Shown in pieces: positions 1-5,211 of a stretch of 5,211 bases of DNA. The stretch spans positions 1-5,211 of the forward strand of contig JAJRSN010000221.1 of the NCBI GenBank assembly GCA_024278715.1, written 5' to 3'. The DNA is from Calditrichota bacterium (GTDB taxonomy: Bacteria; Calditrichota; Calditrichia; Calditrichales; Calditrichaceae). The notes beneath the pieces were generated by a model that was not told the DNA's origin, ran no database searches, and was given only the letters and a program-made list of their open reading frames with translations. Each line of letters starts with the position of its first letter. Within the stretch, counting starts at the first letter, position 1. The translations under genes were made by a program, and so were the position numbers.

Positions 1-1
1 A

Positions 2-55
2 ACGATTACCGCTAAACTGGATTATTACGCGACGGCAATAAACAGTCTAAACTGA
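2..55 (+). CDS. Possible C-terminal end of an upstream gene (partial, unidentified)
   Basis: An open frame enters from the window edge and ends at TGA 53-55, giving the tail TITAKLDYYATAINSLN. The stop lies 14 bp before the next start codon, and its TGA runs straight into the Shine-Dalgarno of that gene, as is typical of operon junctions. The other two forward frames close earlier, at 13-15 and 39-41. Seventeen residues are too few to name a family. The tail could be non-coding leader instead, so this is an inference from frame and spacing only. Confidence 0.4.
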   Translation, partial: TITAKLDYYATAINSLN

Positions 56-63
56 GGGGAGGA
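54..63 (+). promoter_or_regulatory. Strong ribosome binding site of the disulfide oxidoreductase gene
   Basis: GAGGGGAGGA contains a full GGAGG core (58-62) seven bases before ATG 70. It is one of the two best Shine-Dalgarno matches in the window and fixes the start. The in-frame stop at 13-15, with no ATG, GTG or TTG between it and 70, leaves no alternative upstream start. Confidence 0.8.
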
Positions 64-69
64 CGAAAA

Positions 70-723
70 ATGGGATTTCTTCAGGAAAAAGACAAAGAAT
101 ATATTCGCGATTTATTTTCCAAAATGGAAAACGAAGTAATTATTACTAATTTCACTCAGGAAATCGAATGTCAGTATTGCCGTGAGACGCGGCAAATTTT
201 GGAAGAACTTTCCGAACTAAGCGATAAAATCAAACTCAATGTCTATAATTTTGTGAACGATAAAGAGATCGCCGGAAAGTACAATATTGACAAAATTCCG
301 GCGACCCTAATCGAAGGCGAAAAGGACTATGGAATTCGCTATTACGGAATTCCTTCGGGATACGAATTCTCTTCGCTCATCGAAGATATTGTCGATGTTT
401 CCAAAGGAGATTCCAGACTGAGTCAGAAATCTAGAGAACTCTTGAAACAAATCGACGCCCCCCTGCGTTTACAAGTTTTCGTCACGCCTACCTGCCCGTA
501 TTGCCCGAACGCGGTACGCCTGGCGCACAAAATAGCCATGGAAAATCCCTATGTTACGGCAGACATGGTGGAAGCAACGGAATTTCCGCATCTCTCCATG
601 CGTTACAACGTTCGTGGAGTGCCGCGTACAATGGTAGGCGAAGAATACAATATTGAAGGAGCACTGCCCGAAAATCAATTTGTCGAAACTGTCGTTGAAT
701 ATTTTAAGGCTATGAAAAAATAA
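70..723 (+). CDS. Protein disulfide oxidoreductase (two-domain glutaredoxin-like, PDO family)
   Basis: This is a 217-residue protein made of two fused thioredoxin/glutaredoxin folds, the architecture and length of the PDO family best known from hyperthermophilic archaea and Aquifex. The N-terminal domain (about 1-115) carries CQYC at 34-37 and a cis-proline at P77 (KIPAT). The C-terminal domain (about 130-217) carries CPYC at 142-145 and a cis-proline at P185 (GVPRT). Both active sites are intact. There is no signal peptide or membrane segment, so it should act in the cytosol. Family members oxidise, reduce or isomerise protein disulfides, often taking electrons from a thioredoxin reductase; none is encoded here. 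It lies 13 bp upstream of a TlpA-like thioredoxin gene, which suggests a thiol-redox operon. Family assignment is firm. The physiological direction (oxidant or reductant) cannot be read from the sequence. A related possibility is the N-terminal AhpF-like domain family, but no flavin domain follows. Confidence 0.92.
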   Translation: MGFLQEKDKEYIRDLFSKMENEVIITNFTQEIECQYCRETRQILEELSELSDKIKLNVYNFVNDKEIAGKYNIDKIPATLIEGEKDYGIRYYGIPSGYEFSSLIEDIVDVSKGDSRLSQKSRELLKQIDAPLRLQVFVTPTCPYCPNAVRLAHKIAMENPYVTADMVEATEFPHLSMRYNVRGVPRTMVGEEYNIEGALPENQFVETVVEYFKAMKK

Positions 724-724
724 G

Positions 725-730
725 AAGGGA
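725..730 (+). promoter_or_regulatory. Ribosome binding site of the TlpA-like gene
   Basis: AAGGGA lies six bases before ATG 737, in the 13-bp gap after the upstream stop. Another ATG at 730-732 is in a different frame and stops after a few codons. The site therefore supports the start at 737 and translation coupled to the upstream gene. Confidence 0.65.
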
Positions 731-736
731 TGTTTT

Positions 737-1309
737 ATGTCAAAATCAGGAAATAACAAGCAATATCTGATTTACGGAATCGTCGGAGTTCTAATTGTTG
801 CCGCGGCGTTTTTTTTCTTTAAAGGAACCAAACCTGCCGTAAATTCGCCCGCTCCGGCTAATATTCAAAAAAGCGCCGTGGTTGACCAAGGAACCAAATT
901 TCAGGACGCTCCGCAATTCACCTTACCCGACCTTGAAGGAAAAGATGTAAGCCTGAGTGATTTTAAAGGCAAACTCGTTTTTTTGAACTTTTGGGCAACC
1001 TGGTGTCCCCCGTGCAGAAGAGAAATACCCCATTTTGTCGAGTTGGTTAATAAATACGGGAAAGACGGCTTTACTGTGTTGGGCGTGGCGTTGGATCCGC
1101 GCGATTTTGCCAAAGTTAAACCTTTTGCCAAAGAATACGGCATCAATTATCCGGTTGTTTACGATAAAAAAAGGGTTTCCGAATTATACGGCGGCATCGG
1201 CAGCATCCCTACCACTTTCGTAATTAATCGTCAGGGCAAAATTGTTCTGAAAATAGTCGGTTCTCGACCCAAGGAAGTTTTCGAAAATATAATCAAAAAA
1301 TGGCTTTAA
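737..1309 (+). CDS. Membrane-anchored TlpA/ResA-like thiol-disulfide oxidoreductase
   Basis: This 190-residue protein has a short charged N-terminus and one hydrophobic segment at about 10-28 (LIYGIVGVLIVAAAFFFF). A Pro/Ala-rich linker follows to about 55, then a redoxin/AhpC-TSA-type thioredoxin domain. The active site WCPPC is at 89-93, inside the family signature LNFWATWCPPC, and the cis-proline is P158 in GSIPTTFVIN. No lipobox cysteine follows the hydrophobic segment, so it is probably an uncleaved membrane anchor that places the domain outside the cytoplasm. Relatives reduce apocytochrome c cysteines or other exported thiol proteins with electrons from CcdA/DsbD. No CcdA-like gene or cytochrome assembly gene is visible here, so the substrate is unknown. 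It shares an operon with the cytosolic disulfide oxidoreductase just upstream, and a terminator follows the stop codon by about 27 bp. The family is confident; ResA versus TlpA versus a generic role is not resolved. Confidence 0.92.
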   Translation: MSKSGNNKQYLIYGIVGVLIVAAAFFFFKGTKPAVNSPAPANIQKSAVVDQGTKFQDAPQFTLPDLEGKDVSLSDFKGKLVFLNFWATWCPPCRREIPHFVELVNKYGKDGFTVLGVALDPRDFAKVKPFAKEYGINYPVVYDKKRVSELYGGIGSIPTTFVINRQGKIVLKIVGSRPKEVFENIIKKWL

Positions 1310-1336
1310 ATGACCTTCTTCCCTATTCCTTCAACT

Positions 1337-1372
1337 AAGCGTTCTGAAAATTTCAGAACGCTTTTATTTTTT
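1337..1372 (+). terminator. Rho-independent terminator of the thiol-redox operon
   Basis: A perfect 10-bp stem, AAGCGTTCTG (1337-1346) with CAGAACGCTT (1354-1363), encloses AAAATTT. The loop can close by three more A-T pairs, leaving a single central base. The T-rich tract TTTTATTTTTT (1362-1372) follows immediately. The reverse orientation lacks a comparable T-tract, so it acts mainly on the + strand. It separates the redox genes from the M16 cluster. Confidence 0.92.
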
Positions 1373-1529
1373 GTGGAATTAGTTTTTTTCCTTTACTATC
1401 TTATTTCTTTTAATTTGAGCGAATAATTTCGATTAGGGGATTTCCGATCTCCCGAAGTTTGAATCTTTATTCGAGAATATTTAACCGGAATTTTAATTTC
1501 AACTATCAGAAGAAAGCGGCATTTATACT
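1373..1529 (+). promoter_or_regulatory. AT-rich leader of the M16 gene cluster (presumed promoter region)
   Basis: This 157-bp stretch lies between the terminator and the first M16 start codon and must hold the promoter if the cluster is transcribed on its own. I find no -35/-10 pair with sensible spacing. A TATACT hexamer (1524-1529) directly abuts the ATG but has no matching -35 at 16-18 bp. The Shine-Dalgarno is weak: the purine run AGAAGAAAG (1508-1516) ends 13 bases before the start. No riboswitch or open reading frame is recognisable. Confidence 0.4.
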
Positions 1530-2789
1530 ATGAATATTCGATTTGAAGAATACGATTTGGAAAACGGTCTGCATGTGATTTTACATCGAGACCAGCAGGT
1601 GCCGATTGTGTCAATTAACCTGTGGTATCGGGTGGGTTCCAGAAACGAACAACCCGGAAAAACGGGTTTTGCCCATTTATTTGAACACATGATGTTCCAG
1701 GGAAGCCAGCATGTTCCTCCGGAGATGCACTTTCAGCTTATCCAAAGTATCGGCGGCACGTTAAACGGTTCCACTTTTTTTGATCGAACCAATTATTACG
1801 AAACCCTTCCTTCTCACTATCTGGAAATGGGTTTGTGGCTGGAGTCTGATCGCATGGGTTTTTTGCTTCCCGCCCTGAACGATCAAAAATTTCAGACCCA
1901 GTTGGAAGTCGTTAAAAACGAACGGCGTCAGCGGTATGAAAATCAACCTTACGGATTGTGGCTGGAAAAAACACTGGAGCTTGCGTTCGACAAAAATTAC
2001 CCCTACCACTGGCCCGTTATCGGTTACATGAAAGACCTTGAAAACGCCACTTTAGAAGACATCAAACAATTTTTCAGAACCTATTATTCGCCGAACAACG
2101 CCAGCTTGGTAGTAAGCGGCGATTTTGAACCCGAAGCCGCCCGCAAACTGATCGAACAGTATTTTGCCCCGATTCCGCCTTACAATCATATTCCGCAGGT
2201 AAACCGCCGCTTTACGGACTACAACCGCGGAGAAAAGACAATTGAGATTAAAGATCACGTGCATTTGCCGCGACTGCATTTTGCCTATCATATTCCCGGA
2301 ATTTCGGATGACAAAATTTACAGTTGCGATATTTTGAGCAATATCTTAAACGGCGGTAAAAGCTCCCGTTTGTTCCGAAAATTGGTACATCAAAAACAGA
2401 TGGTACAGGATATTCAGACGTTTATTCTTCCCATGACGGATACTTCGTTGTTTTTTATTGTGGCGACGCCGCGCCCCGATAAAAACATCGGAGAAGTCCA
2501 AACACAAATAGAAGAAGAGCTCCGCCGCCTGCAAAACGAAAAAGTTCCCGACCCGGAATTGGAAAGAGTGAAAAATCAAATCATAGCCCATAAAATACGT
2601 GAATTACAATCCGTCTCGGTACGCGCCGATCTTTTGAATATGTACCACACATATTATCAGGACACCAACCGCATCAACAAAGACATCGATTATTATTTGC
2701 AAGTTGACGCGAATACGCTTTTGAACACGGCGCAGGATTATTTAAATCGTGAAAACCGCGTGTTGGTCACCTATTTACCGCTGAGTTAA
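1530..2789 (+). CDS. M16 family zinc metallopeptidase, catalytic subunit
   Basis: This is a 419-residue M16B-type peptidase, the size of a single half-clam subunit. The inverted zinc motif HLFEH is at 49-53: H49 and H53 bind zinc and E52 is the catalytic base. It lies in the typical context GFAHLFEHMMFQGS. The distal zinc ligand is most likely E131, in VVKNERRQRYEN. The C-terminal domain (about 220-419) contains the conserved GGKSSRLFRKL stretch near 275-285. It lacks the Arg/Tyr pair used for substrate binding, since V286 and Q293 stand at those positions. There is no signal peptide and the family domain begins almost at residue 1, so it should be cytosolic. The start is fixed by an in-frame TAA at 1494-1496 with no ATG, GTG or TTG between. 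The partner gene starts 14 bp downstream and supplies the missing half. Relatives process presequences or degrade small peptides; the actual substrate is unknown. Confidence 0.93.
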   Translation: MNIRFEEYDLENGLHVILHRDQQVPIVSINLWYRVGSRNEQPGKTGFAHLFEHMMFQGSQHVPPEMHFQLIQSIGGTLNGSTFFDRTNYYETLPSHYLEMGLWLESDRMGFLLPALNDQKFQTQLEVVKNERRQRYENQPYGLWLEKTLELAFDKNYPYHWPVIGYMKDLENATLEDIKQFFRTYYSPNNASLVVSGDFEPEAARKLIEQYFAPIPPYNHIPQVNRRFTDYNRGEKTIEIKDHVHLPRLHFAYHIPGISDDKIYSCDILSNILNGGKSSRLFRKLVHQKQMVQDIQTFILPMTDTSLFFIVATPRPDKNIGEVQTQIEEELRRLQNEKVPDPELERVKNQIIAHKIRELQSVSVRADLLNMYHTYYQDTNRINKDIDYYLQVDANTLLNTAQDYLNRENRVLVTYLPLS

Positions 2790-2793
2790 ACAT

Positions 2794-2799
2794 TGAGGT
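2794..2799 (+). promoter_or_regulatory. Ribosome binding site of the second M16 gene
   Basis: TGAGGT sits in the 14-bp gap after the first M16 stop codon and five bases before ATG 2804. The tight spacing points to co-translation of the two subunits. Confidence 0.65.
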
Positions 2800-2803
2800 A
2801 TTT

Positions 2804-4174
2804 ATGACAGAACAAATCGACCGAAATCAAATTCCGAAACCCGCTCAACCAAGACCCTTTAATTTCCCCGGGTTTGAAAAAAACCGGCTCTCAAATGGAT
2901 TGAACGTTATCGTAGCCCCGAAAACCAATTTCCCTTTGATTAATATTTTACTTCATATTGATATTTCACCGATGGACGATCAACCGGGAGCCGAAGGTCA
3001 GACAAATTTACTTTCGTATCTCATTTTGGAAGGAACAAAAGACTTAAACAACGAACAAATCGCCCAAAACTTTGAACGAATCGGCGCGCAGTACAATACG
3101 CATTTAAGCTGGACGGGTTTCTTTTTTGAATTAAATATTTTAAAACAGCATCTGGAACCGGGCTTTGCGTTGTTTAGCGAACTCATCCGCTCCTCCGTCT
3201 TTCCGCAGAACGAATTTCAACGCATAAAGCAGGAAACTTTAATCGATCGTCTTCAAATTCTCGACATGCCCGGACGATTAGCCAATGAGCATTTGCTGCG
3301 GCAACTGTTTCCGAATCATCGTTACGGTTTGCCCATCGAAGGTCTTGAAAATACGATACAAAATATTCAGCCGGAGCAAATTATCGCTTTGTACAAAAAC
3401 CGTTTTCACAACAGAAACGCTACTTTGATTTTTACGGGTAATATTACCATGCAAGAGGCGCTGAAGGTGACAAATAGTTTTTTCTCTGATTGGGGAAAAA
3501 AGAACACAGCGCCGAAAACGGAGGATTCTTTCCAGAACCGGCAAAAACCCGAAGTGCTTTTGGTGCACAAACCAAATGCCGCCCAAACCGAAGTACGGAT
3601 CGGGCAATTCATCCCTCCGCGTAACCATCCGGACTTCTTTAAGATCAAATTGATGAACGAAATATTCGGCGGATATTTCCTTTCGCGGCTTAATCTGAAT
3701 CTGCGTGAAAAGCACGGATTTACGTACAGCATCCATTCCAATTTGATCTATCGACCGGAAATCGGCATACTCTCCGTTTCCGCTGCCATTCAAAACGAAT
3801 TTGTGTTTAACGCCATAGAAGAAATCTTTAAAGAGACGGAAAGAATGCGTTCGGAAGGCGTTACGGCTCAGGAGCTGGAAAACGCAAGAGGATATTTGAT
3901 CGGCGTTTTTCCCACGGCGTTTGAGACAATAGATCAAATCAGCGACGCGCTGGCAAATATTATCACTTTTAACCTGCCGGACGATTATTACCGCACCTTC
4001 AGGAAAAATCTTGCGCGGGTTTCAAAAGAAGAGGTTTTGGAAGCGGCTCAGAAATATTTGCAGCCCGAAAATATGCAGATAGTTTTAGTCGGCGATCGCA
4101 CAAAAATCGAAGAAAGACTCGGGCAAAAATATCGGGTAAAAATTATCGATCCTTCCGGCAAATTATCGGACTAA
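2804..4174 (+). CDS. M16 family peptidase-like protein, non-catalytic partner subunit
   Basis: This 456-residue M16B homologue begins with a Pro-rich stretch of about 20 residues (RNQIPKPAQPRPFNFPGF) before the first domain. At the place of the HxxEH zinc motif it reads NLLSY (68-72), so both zinc histidines (N68, Y72) and the catalytic glutamate (S71) are gone and it cannot bind zinc in the usual way. Its C-terminal domain keeps FGGYFLSRLNLNLREKHGFTYS, with R301 and Y308 seven residues apart as in the M16 Arg/Tyr substrate-binding pair. Bacterial M16B proteins often work as heterodimers in which one subunit brings the metal and the other the R/Y pair; this gene and its upstream neighbour fit that division exactly. 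No signal peptide is seen, matching its partner. It is probably an essential half of the enzyme rather than a pseudogene, because the frame is intact over full length. The family is certain; the heterodimer is inferred. Confidence 0.92.
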   Translation: MTEQIDRNQIPKPAQPRPFNFPGFEKNRLSNGLNVIVAPKTNFPLINILLHIDISPMDDQPGAEGQTNLLSYLILEGTKDLNNEQIAQNFERIGAQYNTHLSWTGFFFELNILKQHLEPGFALFSELIRSSVFPQNEFQRIKQETLIDRLQILDMPGRLANEHLLRQLFPNHRYGLPIEGLENTIQNIQPEQIIALYKNRFHNRNATLIFTGNITMQEALKVTNSFFSDWGKKNTAPKTEDSFQNRQKPEVLLVHKPNAAQTEVRIGQFIPPRNHPDFFKIKLMNEIFGGYFLSRLNLNLREKHGFTYSIHSNLIYRPEIGILSVSAAIQNEFVFNAIEEIFKETERMRSEGVTAQELENARGYLIGVFPTAFETIDQISDALANIITFNLPDDYYRTFRKNLARVSKEEVLEAAQKYLQPENMQIVLVGDRTKIEERLGQKYRVKIIDPSGKLSD

Positions 4175-4195
4175 AATCGGGAAACCGCCGGAATA

Positions 4196-4210
4196 GAATA
4201 TTTGATATTC
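4196..4210. repeat. Short inverted repeat before the HD gene
   Basis: GAATAT and ATATTC (4196-4201 and 4205-4210) form a perfect 6-bp palindrome around TTG, in the 56-bp gap after the second M16 gene. It is AT-rich with a three-base loop and no T-tract, so it is not a terminator. It could be a protein-binding site, a small mRNA hairpin just before the Shine-Dalgarno, or chance. Confidence 0.3.
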
Positions 4211-4213
4211 AAT

Positions 4214-4218
4214 AAAGG
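4214..4218 (+). promoter_or_regulatory. Weak ribosome binding site of the HD-domain gene
   Basis: AAAGG ends 12 bases before ATG 4231, which is longer than ideal. The start is nevertheless fixed, because an in-frame TAA lies at 4213-4215 and no other ATG, GTG or TTG occurs in between. Translation may be modest or coupled to the upstream gene. Confidence 0.4.
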
Positions 4219-4230
4219 TTCAGCCGTTAC

Positions 4231-4659
4231 ATGAAAAATCGGGATTTGGAAAAAGCCCTGTCAATTGCCTTAAAAGCTCATTGCGGGCAAAAAGACAAAA
4301 ACGGTTTTCCTTACGTTTTTCACCCTATCCGGGTCATGCTCAGCCTTAACGATCCTGTCGCTCAGATTGTGGCTTTACTTCACGACGTGGCGGAAGATTC
4401 TGATATTTCCGTTGAATATCTGCAAAAGGCGGGATTCGACGCTCAAATAGTAGAAGCCGTCGGCTGCCTGACCAAGGGGGAAAATGAAGACTATTTTGAT
4501 TATATTAAACGAGTAAAACAAAATCCTTTGGCGCGCACGGTTAAATTGGCGGATTTACAGGATAATTTAAATCTAAACCGTTTAAACGTTATCGACGAAA
4601 ACGATTTTAAACGTTTTAAAAAATATTTAAAAGCAAAAGAAATTCTAAAATCCGACTAA
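4231..4659 (+). CDS. Small HD-domain phosphohydrolase, Rel/SpoT hydrolase-like
   Basis: This 142-residue single HD domain resembles the N-terminal (p)ppGpp hydrolase part of Rel/SpoT and stand-alone small alarmone hydrolases. The expected elements appear in order: GQKDKNGFPYVFHP with metal ligand H31, ALLHDVAEDS with H51 and D52 plus the E55-D56 pair, then VKLADLQDNL with D108 and N112. The D108/N112 spacing of four matches Rel D144/N148 (Rel numbering from Streptococcus Rel). No synthetase, TGS or ACT domain follows, so it could only hydrolyse. At the Rel arginine that stacks on guanine (R44), this protein has D22 flanked by lysines, so the nucleotide preferred may not be ppGpp. The C-terminus is Lys-rich (FKRFKKYLKAKEILKS). 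It follows the M16 pair by 56 bp and precedes the next gene by 24 bp. Fold and metal site are confident; the substrate is open, with another nucleotide or phosphate monoester as the main alternative. Confidence 0.85.
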   Translation: MKNRDLEKALSIALKAHCGQKDKNGFPYVFHPIRVMLSLNDPVAQIVALLHDVAEDSDISVEYLQKAGFDAQIVEAVGCLTKGENEDYFDYIKRVKQNPLARTVKLADLQDNLNLNRLNVIDENDFKRFKKYLKAKEILKSD

Positions 4660-4670
4660 ACCATTTTTCG

Positions 4671-4675
4671 GGAGG
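4671..4675 (+). promoter_or_regulatory. Strong ribosome binding site of the DprA-like gene
   Basis: A perfect GGAGG lies eight bases before ATG 4684, in the 24-bp gap after the HD stop. ATG 4684 is also the first start codon in frame after that stop (4657-4659). This is the main evidence that the open frame running to the window end is a real gene. Confidence 0.8.
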
Positions 4676-4683
4676 ATCGTATA

Positions 4684-5211
4684 ATGTTCAGGTCCTCATC
4701 TTCGGCGCATGTTTTTACTTCACGCGGCAATATTGAATTGCTGAGTCAGAAGAAAATAGCGCTTTTTGCCTCGCGGGAAGTTCCGCACGAAATTTACGGA
4801 TCAGCCGTTGATTTTTTCGACATTCTTATCGATCTGCCGATTTGCATTGCCGGCGGCTGGCAATCTCCGCTGGAAAAGACGCTCTACAAACACATCAAAC
4901 CCGCGCAGAAGGCAAATATCATCCACTATTTTGCGCGGGAGATCAACGGAGTTCGGCTAAACCAATTACAACTGCATTTGCTGAATGAGAAAAAGCTGTT
5001 GATGATCGCGCCGGAAACAACGAGCCTGCGTCCTTCACAAAATCTGATTAAAAAGCGGGATGAATTGATTTTTTCGCAGACAAAACAGATTTGTTTTCTG
5101 TACATCCGTCCCGGCGGCAGATTGGAAAAATATTTTAATTTGCTGGATCAAACCAGTCATTCGGTTTATTTGCTAGATCATCCTTTGAATCGGATTTTTT
5201 TGACGTCTAAT
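4684..5211 (+). CDS. Probable DprA/Smf-like Rossmann-fold protein (3' end outside the window)
   Basis: The frame stays open for 176 codons to the window edge, so the C-terminus is missing. After an N-terminal extension of about 24 residues comes a Rossmann-like pattern: beta strand KIALFASREVP (24-34), helix, then strand PICIAGGWQSPLEKTLYKHI (52-71) with a glycine turn at 57-58. Further on are KLLMIAPE (104-111), a basic stretch ending in KKRDELIF (123-130), ICFLYIRPGGRLEKYFNLL (136-154) and VYLLDHPLN (161-169). The order GS/GG turn, Arg-rich segment before a strand, then a GG-containing loop recalls DprA/Smf, the RecA-loading protein of DNA uptake, where SGGA, an RN motif and SGsl appear. 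The match is only in outline and the classic motifs are altered, so a lysine decarboxylase-like/LOG Rossmann protein or an undescribed relative is possible. No signal peptide or membrane segment is seen. Coding status is well supported by the Shine-Dalgarno, frame length and codon use like its neighbours. Confidence 0.75.
   Translation, partial: MFRSSSSAHVFTSRGNIELLSQKKIALFASREVPHEIYGSAVDFFDILIDLPICIAGGWQSPLEKTLYKHIKPAQKANIIHYFAREINGVRLNQLQLHLLNEKKLLMIAPETTSLRPSQNLIKKRDELIFSQTKQICFLYIRPGGRLEKYFNLLDQTSHSVYLLDHPLNRIFLTSN

Noticed and set aside
469..759. Minus-strand open frame across the end of the disulfide oxidoreductase gene
   Set aside because: It is antisense to the CPYC domain, which has intact motifs. 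The translation is low in recognisable structure and no ribosome binding site stands out.
1428..1456. Imperfect hairpin around GGGGATTTCCGATCTCCC in the leader, as a riboswitch or attenuator
   Set aside because: Pairing is short and interrupted, no known aptamer consensus is visible and no T-tract follows.
3278..3937. 219-codon open frame on the minus strand inside the second M16 gene
   Set aside because: It lies wholly within a clear M16 coding frame. Its translation shows no family motifs and is rich in Arg, Cys and Phe runs typical of antisense shadows.
2804..4174. Second M16 gene as a decayed pseudogene because HxxEH is lost
   Set aside because: The frame is full length without interruption, the R/Y pair is conserved and it sits beside a catalytic partner, all of which fit a functional non-catalytic subunit.
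4580..4620. Repeated TTTAAACGTT-like, near-palindromic stretches
   Set aside because: They fall in the Lys/Phe/Asn/Leu-rich C-terminal coding part of the HD gene and are explained by codons for residues such as NRLNV and FKRFKK.
4766..4960. 64-codon forward frame within the last gene
   Set aside because: It is out of frame with the longer open frame from 4684, which has a perfect GGAGG and runs to the window end. The short product is Arg/Ser-rich with no motif.

Overview
The window looks like a compact bacterial chromosome segment with every gene on the + strand, short gaps and mostly good Shine-Dalgarno sites. The lineage cannot be fixed from sequence alone. A two-domain protein disulfide oxidoreductase of the type common in thermophiles, beside a membrane-anchored TlpA-like thioredoxin, suggests a thermophilic or moderately thermophilic, probably anaerobic bacterium. 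An FCB-type lineage such as Calditrichota is a guess with low confidence. No mobile element, CRISPR array, tRNA or rRNA is visible.

Region 1 (1-1372) is a thiol-redox unit. The probable tail of an upstream gene ends at 55. It is followed by a cytosolic protein disulfide oxidoreductase with CQYC and CPYC active sites (70-723), then a membrane-tethered TlpA/ResA-like thioredoxin with WCPPC (737-1309). A strong intrinsic terminator (1337-1372) closes the unit. The two proteins would handle disulfide exchange on opposite faces of the membrane.

Region 2 (1373-1529) is a short AT-rich leader with no convincing promoter. It presumably drives the next unit.

Region 3 (1530-5211) is a co-directional cluster. 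It begins with two M16 peptidase-family genes 14 bp apart. The first (1530-2789) has the complete HxxEH zinc site but no R/Y pair. The second (2804-4174) has lost the zinc site but keeps the R/Y pair, so together they look like one split heterodimeric protease. Next is a single-domain HD hydrolase resembling the hydrolase half of Rel/SpoT (4231-4659). Last is a gene cut by the window edge (4684-5211) for a probable Rossmann-type protein distantly like DprA/Smf. No terminator is seen between these four genes, so they may be co-transcribed.

The contents are mostly recognisable families. The points most worth a second look are the split M16 pair, the HD protein with an altered nucleotide-contact position, and the divergent DprA-like protein.
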